DNA of 58,709 bases from Chrysochromulina tobinii (lineage: Eukaryota > Haptophyta > Prymnesiales > Chrysochromulinaceae), in assembly GCA_001275005.1 (NCBI GenBank), contig JWZX01003229.1, positions 1 to 58,709 on the forward strand. Direction: 5' to 3'. Below are positions 13,505 to 22,285 of the stretch, piece by piece. Made by a program: the position numbers and the translations under genes. The notes under the pieces were generated by a model. That model was not told where the DNA came from. It saw only the letters and a list, made by a program, of their open reading frames with translations, and made no database searches. Every line of letters starts with the position of its first letter. Position 1 is the first letter of the stretch.

Positions 13505-13772
13505 GGTGGCGGCTCGGATAAAAAAACCAACGACTCGGTGAAGGGTCAGACAGTACACACCTCATTTCCCCACAGCACTCGTGAATGAGAGGCGGGTTCA
13601 CTCACAGCGGTGTAGGTCGGACCAAAGAGCGTCATGATGAGCAAATGTACCGAGCCTTTTATATTTCCTTCCATGCAACACACATTGGGGGGATGCGGAT
13701 CAATTCATTCACAGTTCGAACTGGCGAAAACCTTGATCGTCCACGACAGGTGAGGCCGGCACGGCAGGCCAT
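13505..13772. promoter_or_regulatory. Divergent promoter region, dynein / coiled-coil gene
   Basis: 268 bp separate two head-to-head start codons. An A/T-rich stretch (CTTTTATATTTCC, around 13658-13670) could act as a TATA-like element for either gene. No known motif is clear. Confidence 0.35.
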
Positions 13773-16485
13773 ATGGCAGGGAGCTCCTCCGAATCGGAGC
13801 CGAGCTGGGCGGAGCGGCTGGGCTCGCTCGCTCGCGTAGGCAGCAGCCTGCTGAGTGCCACGGGCAAGGCCGCCTCCAACATCATCTCGATCAAAACCAA
13901 GGAGGACCTCGCGGCGCGGCCCGACCAGCAGGCGCTTGCGCTCGATCGGCACCACCGCAACCTCAGGGAGGACGCGAAGGTGCTCGAGGCGGCCATGGTG
14001 CGCAAACGATCAGAGCTCGAGGAGTGCAGCATCCGCTGCGAGGAGATCCGCGACGCGCTCGCCCGGCGCGAGGCCTTCCTCGCCGATCCCGGCCCGCGGC
14101 ACGCGCTCAAAGCGCGCCGCGAGGCGGCAGCGGCGCTGTACGCGACGCTCGCGGCGGAGCAGGACGCGGCGGAGGCGGCGCGCCAGCGCACATCCGCACC
14201 GCGCCACGAGTGGTTCGACGAGGACGACGACGCGCTCGACGCGCAGCCGCAGCAGCGCGAGGAGGACGACGCGACGACGAGCGCGGCCGAGGGCGGCGGC
14301 AGCAGCTCCGGGGGCACGGCGGTGAGCGCGAGCGAGGCGGGGCAGGCGCTCAGCCTGCTGCGCGGGCTGCTCGAGCGGCCCGCGCCGCCCTCTTCCGCGC
14401 CGCCCTCCACCGCCGCTGCCTCCGCTGCTGCCGCCGCTGCCGTAGACCCTCAGCGTGAGCCCTCGCGCACAACTAGCCTCCCCACTAGCCTCACTAGCCT
14501 GGGCCATCGCCCCTCATGTACGGAAGTGGTCCCGGCCCGCGCCCGCGCATGCACAGCCGAGGGTGCACCCTCGTCGTCACTGCTGGACGCGGGCATGGCC
14601 ATGCGCGCCGCCACCACGATCGCCGCCGGCGGTGTGCACGGCGGCGGTGTGCACTCGTCGCTGCCTCCGATGGCCCCCTGCGCGTGCGCCGCCGCCTCCT
14701 CCGCCACCGCTGGCAGCTCGACGACGGCCGCGCCGTCGTCGAATCCGTTTGAGCTGCGCCCGCCGCTCGCGACAGTGCCGCCGCCGCGCCCGCCGCCGCG
14801 CCCGCCGCCCAAGCGCTTCGACTCCGACTTGCATGCGGACGATGGCCAAGCGCTGTACCAAGCGCCTGTGCGCTCTGTCACGATCGGGACTGCTTCTAAG
14901 GACGTCATCCGATCGAGTACTGCTCTGCGTGCGCTCTCTCAGCCGCCGCCGCCCCGACCCGCCGTGAGCGCCGTGGCGAGCATGCCCGCTGCGCTGCCTG
15001 CGGGCCCGTCTCCACAGCTGCCGCCATCCAAGCCCCCTCTCAAGGTGAGCGAGCTGGTTTCACAGAGGAGCGAGCTGGTTTCAGGCGCCGCCACCGCCAC
15101 CGGGGTCACGTCCAAGCAGCTGGCCTCGAGCCTCGGACCACTCGCGCCCACCTCCTCCGCCACTGTGAACGCGGCCACTGTGAACGCGGCCACTGTGAAC
15201 GCCGCCAGTGGGCGCGCACCCCGCTCCTTCAGCATACCGGCGTCGCAGCCGATGGCGGACGCGGCGCAGACGGGTGGCGAGCCACCGACGGCAGACACGG
15301 CGCCCGCGATTGCGCCCAACACGGCGCCGGCGATCGCGCCGCCGCCGCCAGTGGCGGTGCCGGAATCGCTACCCCCTTCCAAGAACGCGTCGCCCGTGCG
15401 CGCCCCCGCCGCCAGCGGCACCCCCTACCCCCCTCGCCCCGCCGCCGCCCCCGCTGCCGCGGCGCCCCGTCCACTGATAGACGGAGAGGATGAGTACGAG
15501 TATGAGGACGAGGACGAGGACGAATATGAGGACGAGTACGAGGACGAGTATGAGAACAAGTACGAGGAGGATGAGGAGGATGAGGAGGATGAGGAGGGCG
15601 AGGACACGGGCCCTGGGCGGCGAGCTCTCGGGGAACGTCGCGCCAGCGCCCACGGCAGCGCCGCCTCTGCTCCGCACTGGTGGCCCTTCGGCGGTCACCA
15701 CGGCTAGCGGCGTTCACACTGGCGGCGTTCACACTTGCCCTGGTGGCCCTTCGGCGGTCACCGCGGCTAGCGCTCCGCCGCCGACGGCAGGAGCAGGAAC
15801 AGCAGCAGCAGCAGGAGCAGCAGCAGCAGCAGCAGCATCAGCAGCGGCAGCAGCGGCAGCAGCGGCAGCAGCGGGGGAAGCGACGAGAGCGGCCGCACCG
15901 CCGCCGCCGACGCACGCACCCTCCGCGCCGCCCGCGAGCAGCAGCAGCACCTCCGCCGCCACCGCCCAGGCAGGCCCCGTCGCGAGCAGCAGCAGTAGCA
16001 GCGGTGCCGAACGAGCGACCGAACGAGCGAGTGCTCCGGCGACGTCGGCGACGGTGAGCGCCGCCAGATGGCTCTCCGAGCAGGAGAGAGAGGCGGACTT
16101 GTCGACCGCGTACGCTGCGCCGGCGGCCGGCGGCGCCGGTGGCGGCGGCGGTGGCGATGGCGGTGGCGGCGGTGGCGGTGGCGGCGGCGGTGGCAGTGGC
16201 GGTGGCGGTGGCGGTGGCGGTGGCGGTGCGAGAAGTTTGGGCGGCGCCGCTGCTTCGCCTCCAGGCAGCCCAGAGAGGGAGGCAGAGATCGCCGCCGAGG
16301 AGCAGCATCTCGTCACCAAAATGAGCCTGCAGCGATCTCTCTCCTTCGAGCGCAAGCAGATGCAGGCGCAGCAGATGCAGCCGCAGCAGCAGGCAGTTCC
16401 GCCGCCGAAGGGTGCGCCCGCGATGGCGCCCAATCCGGGCGTGCCGGCGCAGGTACCTCGTGCGCTGCCGCCCAAAGCGCGCTGA
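13773..16485 (+). CDS. Coiled-coil, low-complexity protein of unknown function (exon structure unresolved)
   Basis: Not recognised. The ATG at 13773 opens a frame that begins with a ~30-residue head (SWAERLGSLARVGSSLLSA), then a charged alpha-helical coiled coil (~35-130) rich in Glu/Arg/Ala, then long Ser/Ala/Pro-rich disordered sequence and a Glu/Asp/Tyr tract (~570-610) coded by 15480-15600. That frame stops at 15705-15707. A second frame, open to TGA at 16483-16485, carries poly-Ala, poly-Gly (16134-16230) and a coherent end with Gln/Met repeats (QMQAQQMQPQQQ). The switch lies between ~15600 and 15770, where a 63-nt unit is duplicated. An intron there, or an indel, would join them. A phase-0 intron at 14455-14556 (GTGAGC...CACAG, 102 nt) is possible but optional. 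It may be a cytoskeletal or membrane-trafficking scaffold, which is only a guess. Confidence 0.5.
15676..15771 (+). repeat. 63-nt-spaced direct repeat at the frame switch
   Basis: A segment beginning CTGGTGGCCCTTCGGCGGTC occurs twice with a 63-nt offset. Between the copies a shorter element (GGCGTTCACACT-like) is also doubled. It sits exactly where the host gene changes frame. Confidence 0.7.
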
Positions 16486-16801
16486 GGCAAATGTGTCGTG
16501 TCGCGTGGGCATAGTCTCAAGTCTGCCACTTCATGCCCATGCGTGCTTGCTGCTTCCCGTGCGTGCTCTAGTTGTGCATGTCGCATGTGCATGCTGTCAG
16601 AACCCGCCCGCGGAATAGCCCCTGGGGACCGCGGGGTGTCGGTAGTATCCGCGCTGCGGTGCGTATTATTCTTGGACAAACTCCTGTCTCACCTCTAACA
16701 CGTTTGATAATTAGATTACATCAGGATGAGCCATGGTACATAGTACGTAGTAAATCATCAATTACACTAAGTTGTACTGAATCGGGTACGAGTCGCGAAT
16801 C
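16486..16801. other. Convergent 3' region
   Basis: 316 bp between the stops of the coiled-coil gene (+) and the reductase (minus). It becomes A/T-richer toward 16680-16800. No gene is seen. Confidence 0.5.
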
Positions 16802-17692
16802 TCACGCCAACTCGCTCTGGGCCTCGCCTAGGCCGTTGAGCGTGTCCATCTCCGCGGGCGTGAGCTCAAAGTCGTACACGTCGAGATCCTCCTTGGCGTA
16901 CTCGACGGCCTTGGTCGGATCGGTGCCCGTGCCCGTCGCGACCACAATGTCCCTCTGGAGCGCCCAGCGAAGGCAAATCTGCGCCGCCGTCTTCGAGTGC
17001 GCGGCCGCGATGCTCTTGACGGTCGCATCGTCAAATGGGCAGCCCTTCATGATGTCGTACGCCTCGTACGTGATATTGTGCGACTGGCAGAACGCGATCG
17101 TCTCATCGTCGTGCTTCTGCACCGAGCAGCCGCACTGGTTGACCGCGGGCACCACCGTCGCCGTGCTCAGCAGGGCAGTCAGCTCCGGCACCTTGTAGTT
17201 GCTCACGCCGATCGAGCGCACGAGGCCCTGGGCCTTGGCCTCTTCGAGGCCCTTCCAGAGGATCGCGTTCTTTTCGGAGCCGCCTGGGCACGGAGCGTGC
17301 AGCAGGATCAGGTCCACGTAGGTCGTGTTGAGTTCCGTCAGGTCGCGCTTGACCTCCTCGACGGTGGACTCGACGGTGGCCTTGAGGCAGTCCTCAGGCG
17401 AGACCCCAAGGCCGGCGGGGATCTTTGTGGTGATAAAAACGTCCTCTCGGCGCATGCCAGCCTTGGCGATGGCGATGGCCAGATCGGACTGCAGCCCTCC
17501 ACTCACTTGCTTTCCATAATCGTAGGCAGAGTCGAACCCTCGGCCGCCAGCCGCAATCCAGCCCGGCACACCAGTTGTGTCGCTCCCGCAGCACGTGCCC
17601 ATGCTGATGCGGTGCATGTAGACTCCGGGCGCGATCTCCTTGGTCTCGTTCAGTAGGGCAAGAGCGGCGAGCAACGAGTGGAAAATGAACAT
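16802..17692 (-). CDS. Aldo-keto reductase
   Basis: NADPH-dependent carbonyl reductase of the AKR (TIM-barrel) superfamily, 296 residues. The catalytic tetrad is visible: Asp54 and Tyr59 in GFDSAYDYG, Lys90 in ITTKIP and His132 in ILLHAPCP. The C-terminal nucleotide-binding region (RDIVVATGTGTDP) is present. I chose the ATG at 17692. An upstream in-frame extension starts only with TTG. The first ~15 residues (FIFHSLLAALALL) are hydrophobic and may be a signal peptide, which is unusual for a mostly cytosolic family, so the enzyme may enter the secretory pathway or an alga-type plastid route. The gene is intronless and divergent from the DP gene. The substrate cannot be told from sequence. Confidence 0.92.
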   Translation of the reverse strand: MFIFHSLLAALALLNETKEIAPGVYMHRISMGTCCGSDTTGVPGWIAAGGRGFDSAYDYGKQVSGGLQSDLAIAIAKAGMRREDVFITTKIPAGLGVSPEDCLKATVESTVEEVKRDLTELNTTYVDLILLHAPCPGGSEKNAILWKGLEEAKAQGLVRSIGVSNYKVPELTALLSTATVVPAVNQCGCSVQKHDDETIAFCQSHNITYEAYDIMKGCPFDDATVKSIAAAHSKTAAQICLRWALQRDIVVATGTGTDPTKAVEYAKEDLDVYDFELTPAEMDTLNGLGEAQSELA

Positions 17693-17874
17693 GCCTCGGC
17701 AATGCCGCCGGGTCCGCCGGGCCAACCGCCTTGTCTAAGTTCCGGAACAATTTAGGAGCGTCGTCACCACAATCACATTTGTCGCCAAAGACTTTCCAAA
17801 AATGGGGTTTGAGTCCGCATTGCCCGCGCAAACAGTCTCGCGCCAGCGGCATCGGTGCGCGCGTCGCTCGCGAC
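17693..17874. promoter_or_regulatory. Bidirectional promoter of aldo-keto reductase and DP, with E2F-like site
   Basis: 182 bp between the two ATGs. On the minus strand TTTGGCGA (plus 17782-17789) differs by one base from the E2F/DP consensus TTTSSCGC and lies 86 bp before the DP start, so the factor could control its own gene. No TATA box is evident. Confidence 0.4.
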
Positions 17875-19363
17875 ATGCAGGACTCGCGAGAGCACGTCAT
17901 GCCTATGCCGCTGCCAAGCACAGCCACCACACCGCAAACCTCCGACGCCACCGGGGCCAAGGCGAAATCCAAGAAGCGCGTGCGCGAGCCGTCCTCCCTG
18001 ACTGCAGCCGAAGGCACGCTGCGCGCCTTCTCGCTCAAGGTGTGCCACGCGGTGCATACGATGGGCACGACGTCGTACAATGAGGTTGCCGACCGGCTGG
18101 TAGGAGAGATGCTCGGCTTCGAGCGCCTCAATCGCACCCCGGCGGAGGAGGGCGGTGACGAGCGCAACATTCGCCGGTGCGCAACATTCGCACACGGCCA
18201 TCGCCCCCGTGGCTTCAGTGCCGCCATGCCCGCAGCCTGTATGCATCGCTCCACCTGCCAGTTGCTCACAGCCCGTCATGCTCCGCCCGCTCACGTCGCC
18301 GCGCAGCCGAGTGTACGACGCGCTCAACGTGCTCGAGGCGGTGGGCATCCTCGCCAAGGAGAAGAAGACGGTGCGCTGGGTCGGCTTCCCACACGAGTCG
18401 CAGGTTTCGGGGCTGAGCTTCCTGACGCAGGAGCGCGACGAGGCGCGCCAGCGTGTGCGTGACAAGGTGGCCAAGCTCAAGGCTCTCCTCGGCCAGCAGA
18501 TTGCTTACCATCAGCTCATATCTCGTAATAAGGCCGCCGTCGAGGCGGCAGTGGCGGCGGCGCCCTCGGCGCCCGGGACGACACTCGTGTCGATGCGCCA
18601 GACGGAGTCGCCGCTGCCGCAGGCGCCGCCGCCACCCGCGACGATGTCAGACGTGTCCACGCCGCCCACAGCGGCTACCGCTGCCGCTGCTTCCGATGCT
18701 TCCTCCGACGCATCCGCCGCCGCCGCCGCTGCCGCCTCCGCCGCTGCCCTCGGCGCCTCTGCCACCGACGCCGAAGCCGCCGCCTCATCATCGTCCTCCG
18801 CCGCCGCCGAGGCGGGCGCGGGGTCTCCGGCCCTTCCGGCGGGCGGCTCGTCGAGCGACGGCGCGCGAGCTCTGTCGCAGCGCATCCAGATGCCCTTTCT
18901 GCTTGTGAGCACTCGCCGGCCATCGGCCATTGACTGCGCCCTGTCGGACGACCGCACACGAGCGATGCTCACCTTCGAAGACTCGTTCCGCATCCACGAC
19001 GACACGCAGGTGATGCGCCGTCTCGGGCTCCATCAGCTTCCACCAGCCGACCGGCGCTCCCTCTCCCAGCTCCTCGGTCACGTCGAACCACGCCTGCGAG
19101 CCGAGCTGGTACGGTTTCATTTCGATGGCTCTCTGCCTGCCGCCGTGCCGCCCTCCGCCGCTATTGCTGCGGCCTTCAACTCGTTCAACTCGCCCTTGCC
19201 GCCGCCGCCGCCGCCGCCGCTGCCACTGCCGCCGCTCTCCACCGTAGCCGCGCCCGCGCTCGCCGCGTCCATGTTCGCTGCGCCTGCGCCCGGCGCCGAG
19301 CCTGCTGCAATCGCCGCGACCGCCCAAGCACCACCGCCGCCGCCGCCGCCGCCGCCGCCGTGA
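17875..19363 (+). CDS. TFDP: E2F dimerization partner DP transcription factor
   Basis: Two exons, 17875-18176 and 18307-19363, 452 residues. The DNA-binding winged helix reads LRAFSLKVCHAVHTMGTTSYNE... and, across the splice, NIRRRVYDALNVLEAVG, the DP/E2F recognition helix, then KEKKTVRWVGFP. It is followed by the DP heterodimerisation coiled coil (~115-160, RVRDKVAKLKALLGQQ) and the DP C-terminal domain (RIQMPFLLVSTR, then FRIHDDTQVMRRLGL, equal to the FEIHDD block of animal and plant DP). A long Ala/Ser linker separates the two, and the tail is poly-Pro. DP binds E2F to activate S-phase genes. The phase-2 splice CG|GTGCGC...CGCGCAG|C restores the conserved RRRVYD exactly. The ATG at 17875 is the first in frame. 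Confidence 0.95.
18177..18306 (+). other. DP intron (130 nt)
   Basis: GTGCGC to GCGCAG, phase 2. It begins by echoing the upstream exon: GCAACATTCGC occurs both at the exon end (about 18164-18174) and just inside the intron. It lacks the CTGAT decamers found in other introns of this window. Confidence 0.9.
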
Positions 19364-20132
19364 GGATCCTACTGGCCAGGGCAAGCTTGGTGCCACAGCA
19401 CGCAGGCGGGCGAAGTGCTCATGGCTCAGGACTCACGAACAATGAGACCGGAAGCGCAGCTGCGGGCAAATAGGAGGGGACACCAGCAGCAGGGATTTCA
19501 GGGTATTGCGGAGGCAAGCACCTCAGGCCAGGGACAGCAGCGGCAGGGCTCTACAGTCTAGCGAGCTCAGTCCAGGCATTCAGCGGCGTGGCGCAGTCTA
19601 GCATCGCGCCTTACTCGGACGCGGCGCAGGTTCTTTATTGGCAATTGGGGCACCGTAGCGCGTCGGCTACGCGATGCTGAGGTATGTTCGAGAGGAGAGG
19701 TCGGTCTCGAGAACTGTCAACTGAAAGCAGTGAAATTTATAGCTGCGCTGTATGCGCTTGCCTTTCTGTCAGCCGTCGCACATGTCGCAAGCCGTTGTAC
19801 CTCTAGCGTGATTGATTCCCGCTTATACGATAGCTTGCGGCGGTTGGTGCTTTCTGCTTACACCGGAGGCAGCTGAAACTAACTGTTCTCGGTTTTACGT
19901 ACTGCGATACTTTCTGATGCGGGACGCCGCGAGTTGCGCGCGGATGCCGCGGGATGTCAACGGATGTAAGTTCTCAACGGCGGCGAATTAGGGTTCACGT
20001 AACCGGGATGTGCCATAAAAGTAACCTTGTTCACGGTCGCCATCACGCGCGAGCGAGCCGGCGGCCCGGCCGGCGCCCGGCGGCGCGGTCGACGAGGCAG
20101 CAATCAAATCGCACCGGCGGGCGGGGCTATGC
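19364..20132. other. Convergent intergenic stretch
   Basis: 769 bp between the DP stop and the LRR-gene stop. The first 250 bp look like 3' UTR and the rest is mixed composition. No ORF with codon-like structure and no RNA gene is seen. Confidence 0.5.
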
Positions 20133-21683
20133 TCAGCTGGTTGGATGTTGCAGCATCAGCTGCAGCGCTGCCCCCCTATACCCTGACGCAACTACCTTGC
20201 CATGCAGCTCGGCAACCTCCACCGCCGACAACAGGTTCCCATCGAGATTCAATCTCTCGAGGTGGCAAGCTCCGTCAAAGTCGTCCTCGCAGTCCAGCGT
20301 AAGCACGGCCGCGAGCACCGCCGCCGCTCCGCTGGGGCCGATTTCGTTTCGGTCGAGCCACAGGCGCCGTAGTGAGCGCGCCGTGCGCAAGGGCCGCGCC
20401 AGGGCGGTGGCGCCCTTGTCGCCGATGCTGTTCCCCCCGAGGTACAGCTCGACAAGCGCCATCGTGGGGCTGCCGAGGAGCGCTGCCACGGCAACGGCGC
20501 CGTCGCTGCGCAGATGCATGCGCTCGAATGTGAGGCAGCGCAGAGCGCCGAGGGAGTACGAGGCTGCGCAAGGCTGCTGCTGGCCTCCGGCGCTCGGCAC
20601 GGCGCCCCGGAATAGGCCGTTGCCGCTCGGCACGGCGCTCCGTGAGCTGGCGGCCCAGGGGTCGATCTCGAGTGCGAGATCAAGTGCACCTCCGTGGCTC
20701 TCGAAGGCCCCTGCCGGCCCAGCGCTCAAAGCATTGTCATCAGTGGTCATCAGAGGTCATCAGTGATCATCAGAGGTCATCAGAGGTCATCAGAGGTCAT
20801 CAGAGGTCATCAGTGATCATCAGGGGCACCCACCCAAAGCATTGTCGCTGAGGCACAGCTTGCGCAGCGAGGGCACCTGGCCGAGTAGCGGCTTCACTGC
20901 GAGCCAGCCAGCCGCATCGCAGAGCTGATTACCGCCGAGCGCGAGCGTCGCGAGATGGCTGTGTGAACGGAGAGCATACGCCAAGGTCGAGGCGCCCACG
21001 GGCCCGACAGCATTATGGTCGACGTGGAGCAAGGACAACACCTGGTTTGTGACGAAGCCGTCGGCGAGCGACGCGACCCCAGAGTCACCCAGCCAGTTGC
21101 GAGACAACCTCAGCTCCTCGAGCCGTTGCTTACGTGCAGCGAGGAGCGACGCTAGGGCAGGACCGGCCCTGGCCGTCAGGTTGTTGCTGCTCAAGTCGAG
21201 GGCCACGAGCTGGACGCCCGAGGTGGCGACGATTGCGGCCACCAGCGAATCCACTCCAACGTCACCGGCGCCGACAGCGGCGAGGCACAGCGTTTGCAGC
21301 GTGAGAGGCGCACGGAGCAGCAGCGCCTGAGCGACCGACTTGAGGCCAGCATCACCGAGCGTGCTTGCGCGTAGACGCAACGTCAAGATCGCATTGGACT
21401 GAGGTCGGAACCGACACGCCTGCACGTCAGATGCCGCTTTCGCCTGCGCGTCTGCAATCTCAGTTGAAATGCAAGACTCCAGTTCTCGAGGGCTTAAGTG
21501 CCTGTTAGAGAGATCGATGACCTGATGCACAGCCAACCCGTGCCGGGCGCCGACGCGCACCGCTAGGCGTGCGAGAAGACCGCTGTCGAGCGTCACATTC
21601 GCTGAGGCGCGAGCGGCGTCCGTCATTTTCGGCTTGCCGGAAGGGTCAGGCGACCAACGCCCGGGTGCCTGGAGTCTGTTCAT
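20133..21683 (-). CDS. Leucine-rich repeat protein, ribonuclease-inhibitor type
   Basis: Two exons, 21683-20830 and 20724-20133, 481 residues. At least eight LRRs of the RI/NLRC type (LxxLxLxxNxIgdxGaxxLA) are visible, for example LVALDLSSNNLTARAGPALA, LEELRLSRNWLGDSGVASLA and LVELYLGGNSIGDKGATALA. No other domain, signal or membrane segment appears, so it is probably a cytosolic protein-interaction scaffold. The start is the ATG at 21683. An apparent upstream start is GTG. The intron is phase 2 (GG|GTGCCC ... TTTGAG|C) and interrupts the repeat array. A promoter-like module shared with other genes lies 38-87 bp upstream. Confidence 0.85.
20725..20829 (-). repeat. LRR-gene intron made of nine decamer repeats
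   Basis: 105-nt intron, nearly all of it nine tandem 10-nt units starting at 20738 (sense forms CTGATGACCT, CTGATGACCA, CTGATGATCA). GACAATGCTTTG occurs just before the donor and again at the intron's 3' end, where it supplies the acceptor AG. Confidence 0.9.
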
Positions 21684-21720
21684 GTTAATACACACAACAC
21701 GTACACAGGAGACGTGTGTG

Positions 21721-21770
21721 TGTGAACGTTAACACGACAGACGCGACAACCGGTGCTACGGCACTGTTAC
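21721..21770 (-). promoter_or_regulatory. Shared upstream module, copy A
   Basis: A 50-nt block (sense start GTAACAGTGCCGTAGCACCG, sense end GTTAACGTTCACA) just upstream of the LRR gene start. It differs from copy B at 36461-36510 by only two bases. It may be a core promoter or a short mobile element. Confidence 0.75.
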
Positions 21771-22285
21771 TGTGTGTGTGAAACCTGGTGTGCGTTGAAA
21801 GGTTCCTGCCGGTGTGATTGCTCATATAAGAAAGATGAAAGTCTAGAGAAAGAAGGGGCCGGCGCGATCGCCGTGAACAGCAACAGTTTCGAGTTTGTTT
21901 GCACCGCAAAGCAGCAGCAGCAGCTCACAGGGCACCGTCCCCATCACCGCTCAAAACGCGTGCCTCTCCTCTCTATAACCAACGCAGTCGGGCCAGCTCT
22001 ACATGCAATTCGGTATGGACATGATACGAATTACGATATGACATGCTCCATTGCTGCCCCCGACACAGCTCGCACCCATTGCGCTCGCCGTTCGCGTCTT
22101 GCGTCTAGAGCTCTCTCTACACAAAGAATATCCGTCCGGCACCGGCGACGCCCAACACGGAGCTCCCCAAACCTCGTCGATGGTTCTACAATGGCGCCGT
22201 TTCGATGCGCCTTCCAACGTGTCACACGCCCTTGGCACCGTGCGTCACCAACCGAACGCGGCCACATTTGGCAACCGGAACCAGG
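21771..22285. other. Intergenic
   Basis: About 515 bp between the LRR promoter side and the stop of the SET gene. No gene is seen. The 3' UTR of the SET gene is expected here. Confidence 0.4.

Noticed and set aside
17520-17550. T-loop-like GAGGGTTCGACTC on the minus strand suggesting a tRNA
   Set aside because: It is coding sequence for the aldo-keto reductase motif GFDSAYDYG, and no cloverleaf can be drawn.
17693-17725. Upstream start extending the aldo-keto reductase by 11 residues
   Set aside because: The codon is TTG. The first ATG, at 17692, has G at -3 and begins a hydrophobic leader. The same reasoning removed non-ATG starts at 21695, 29593, 43553, 47474 and 17731.
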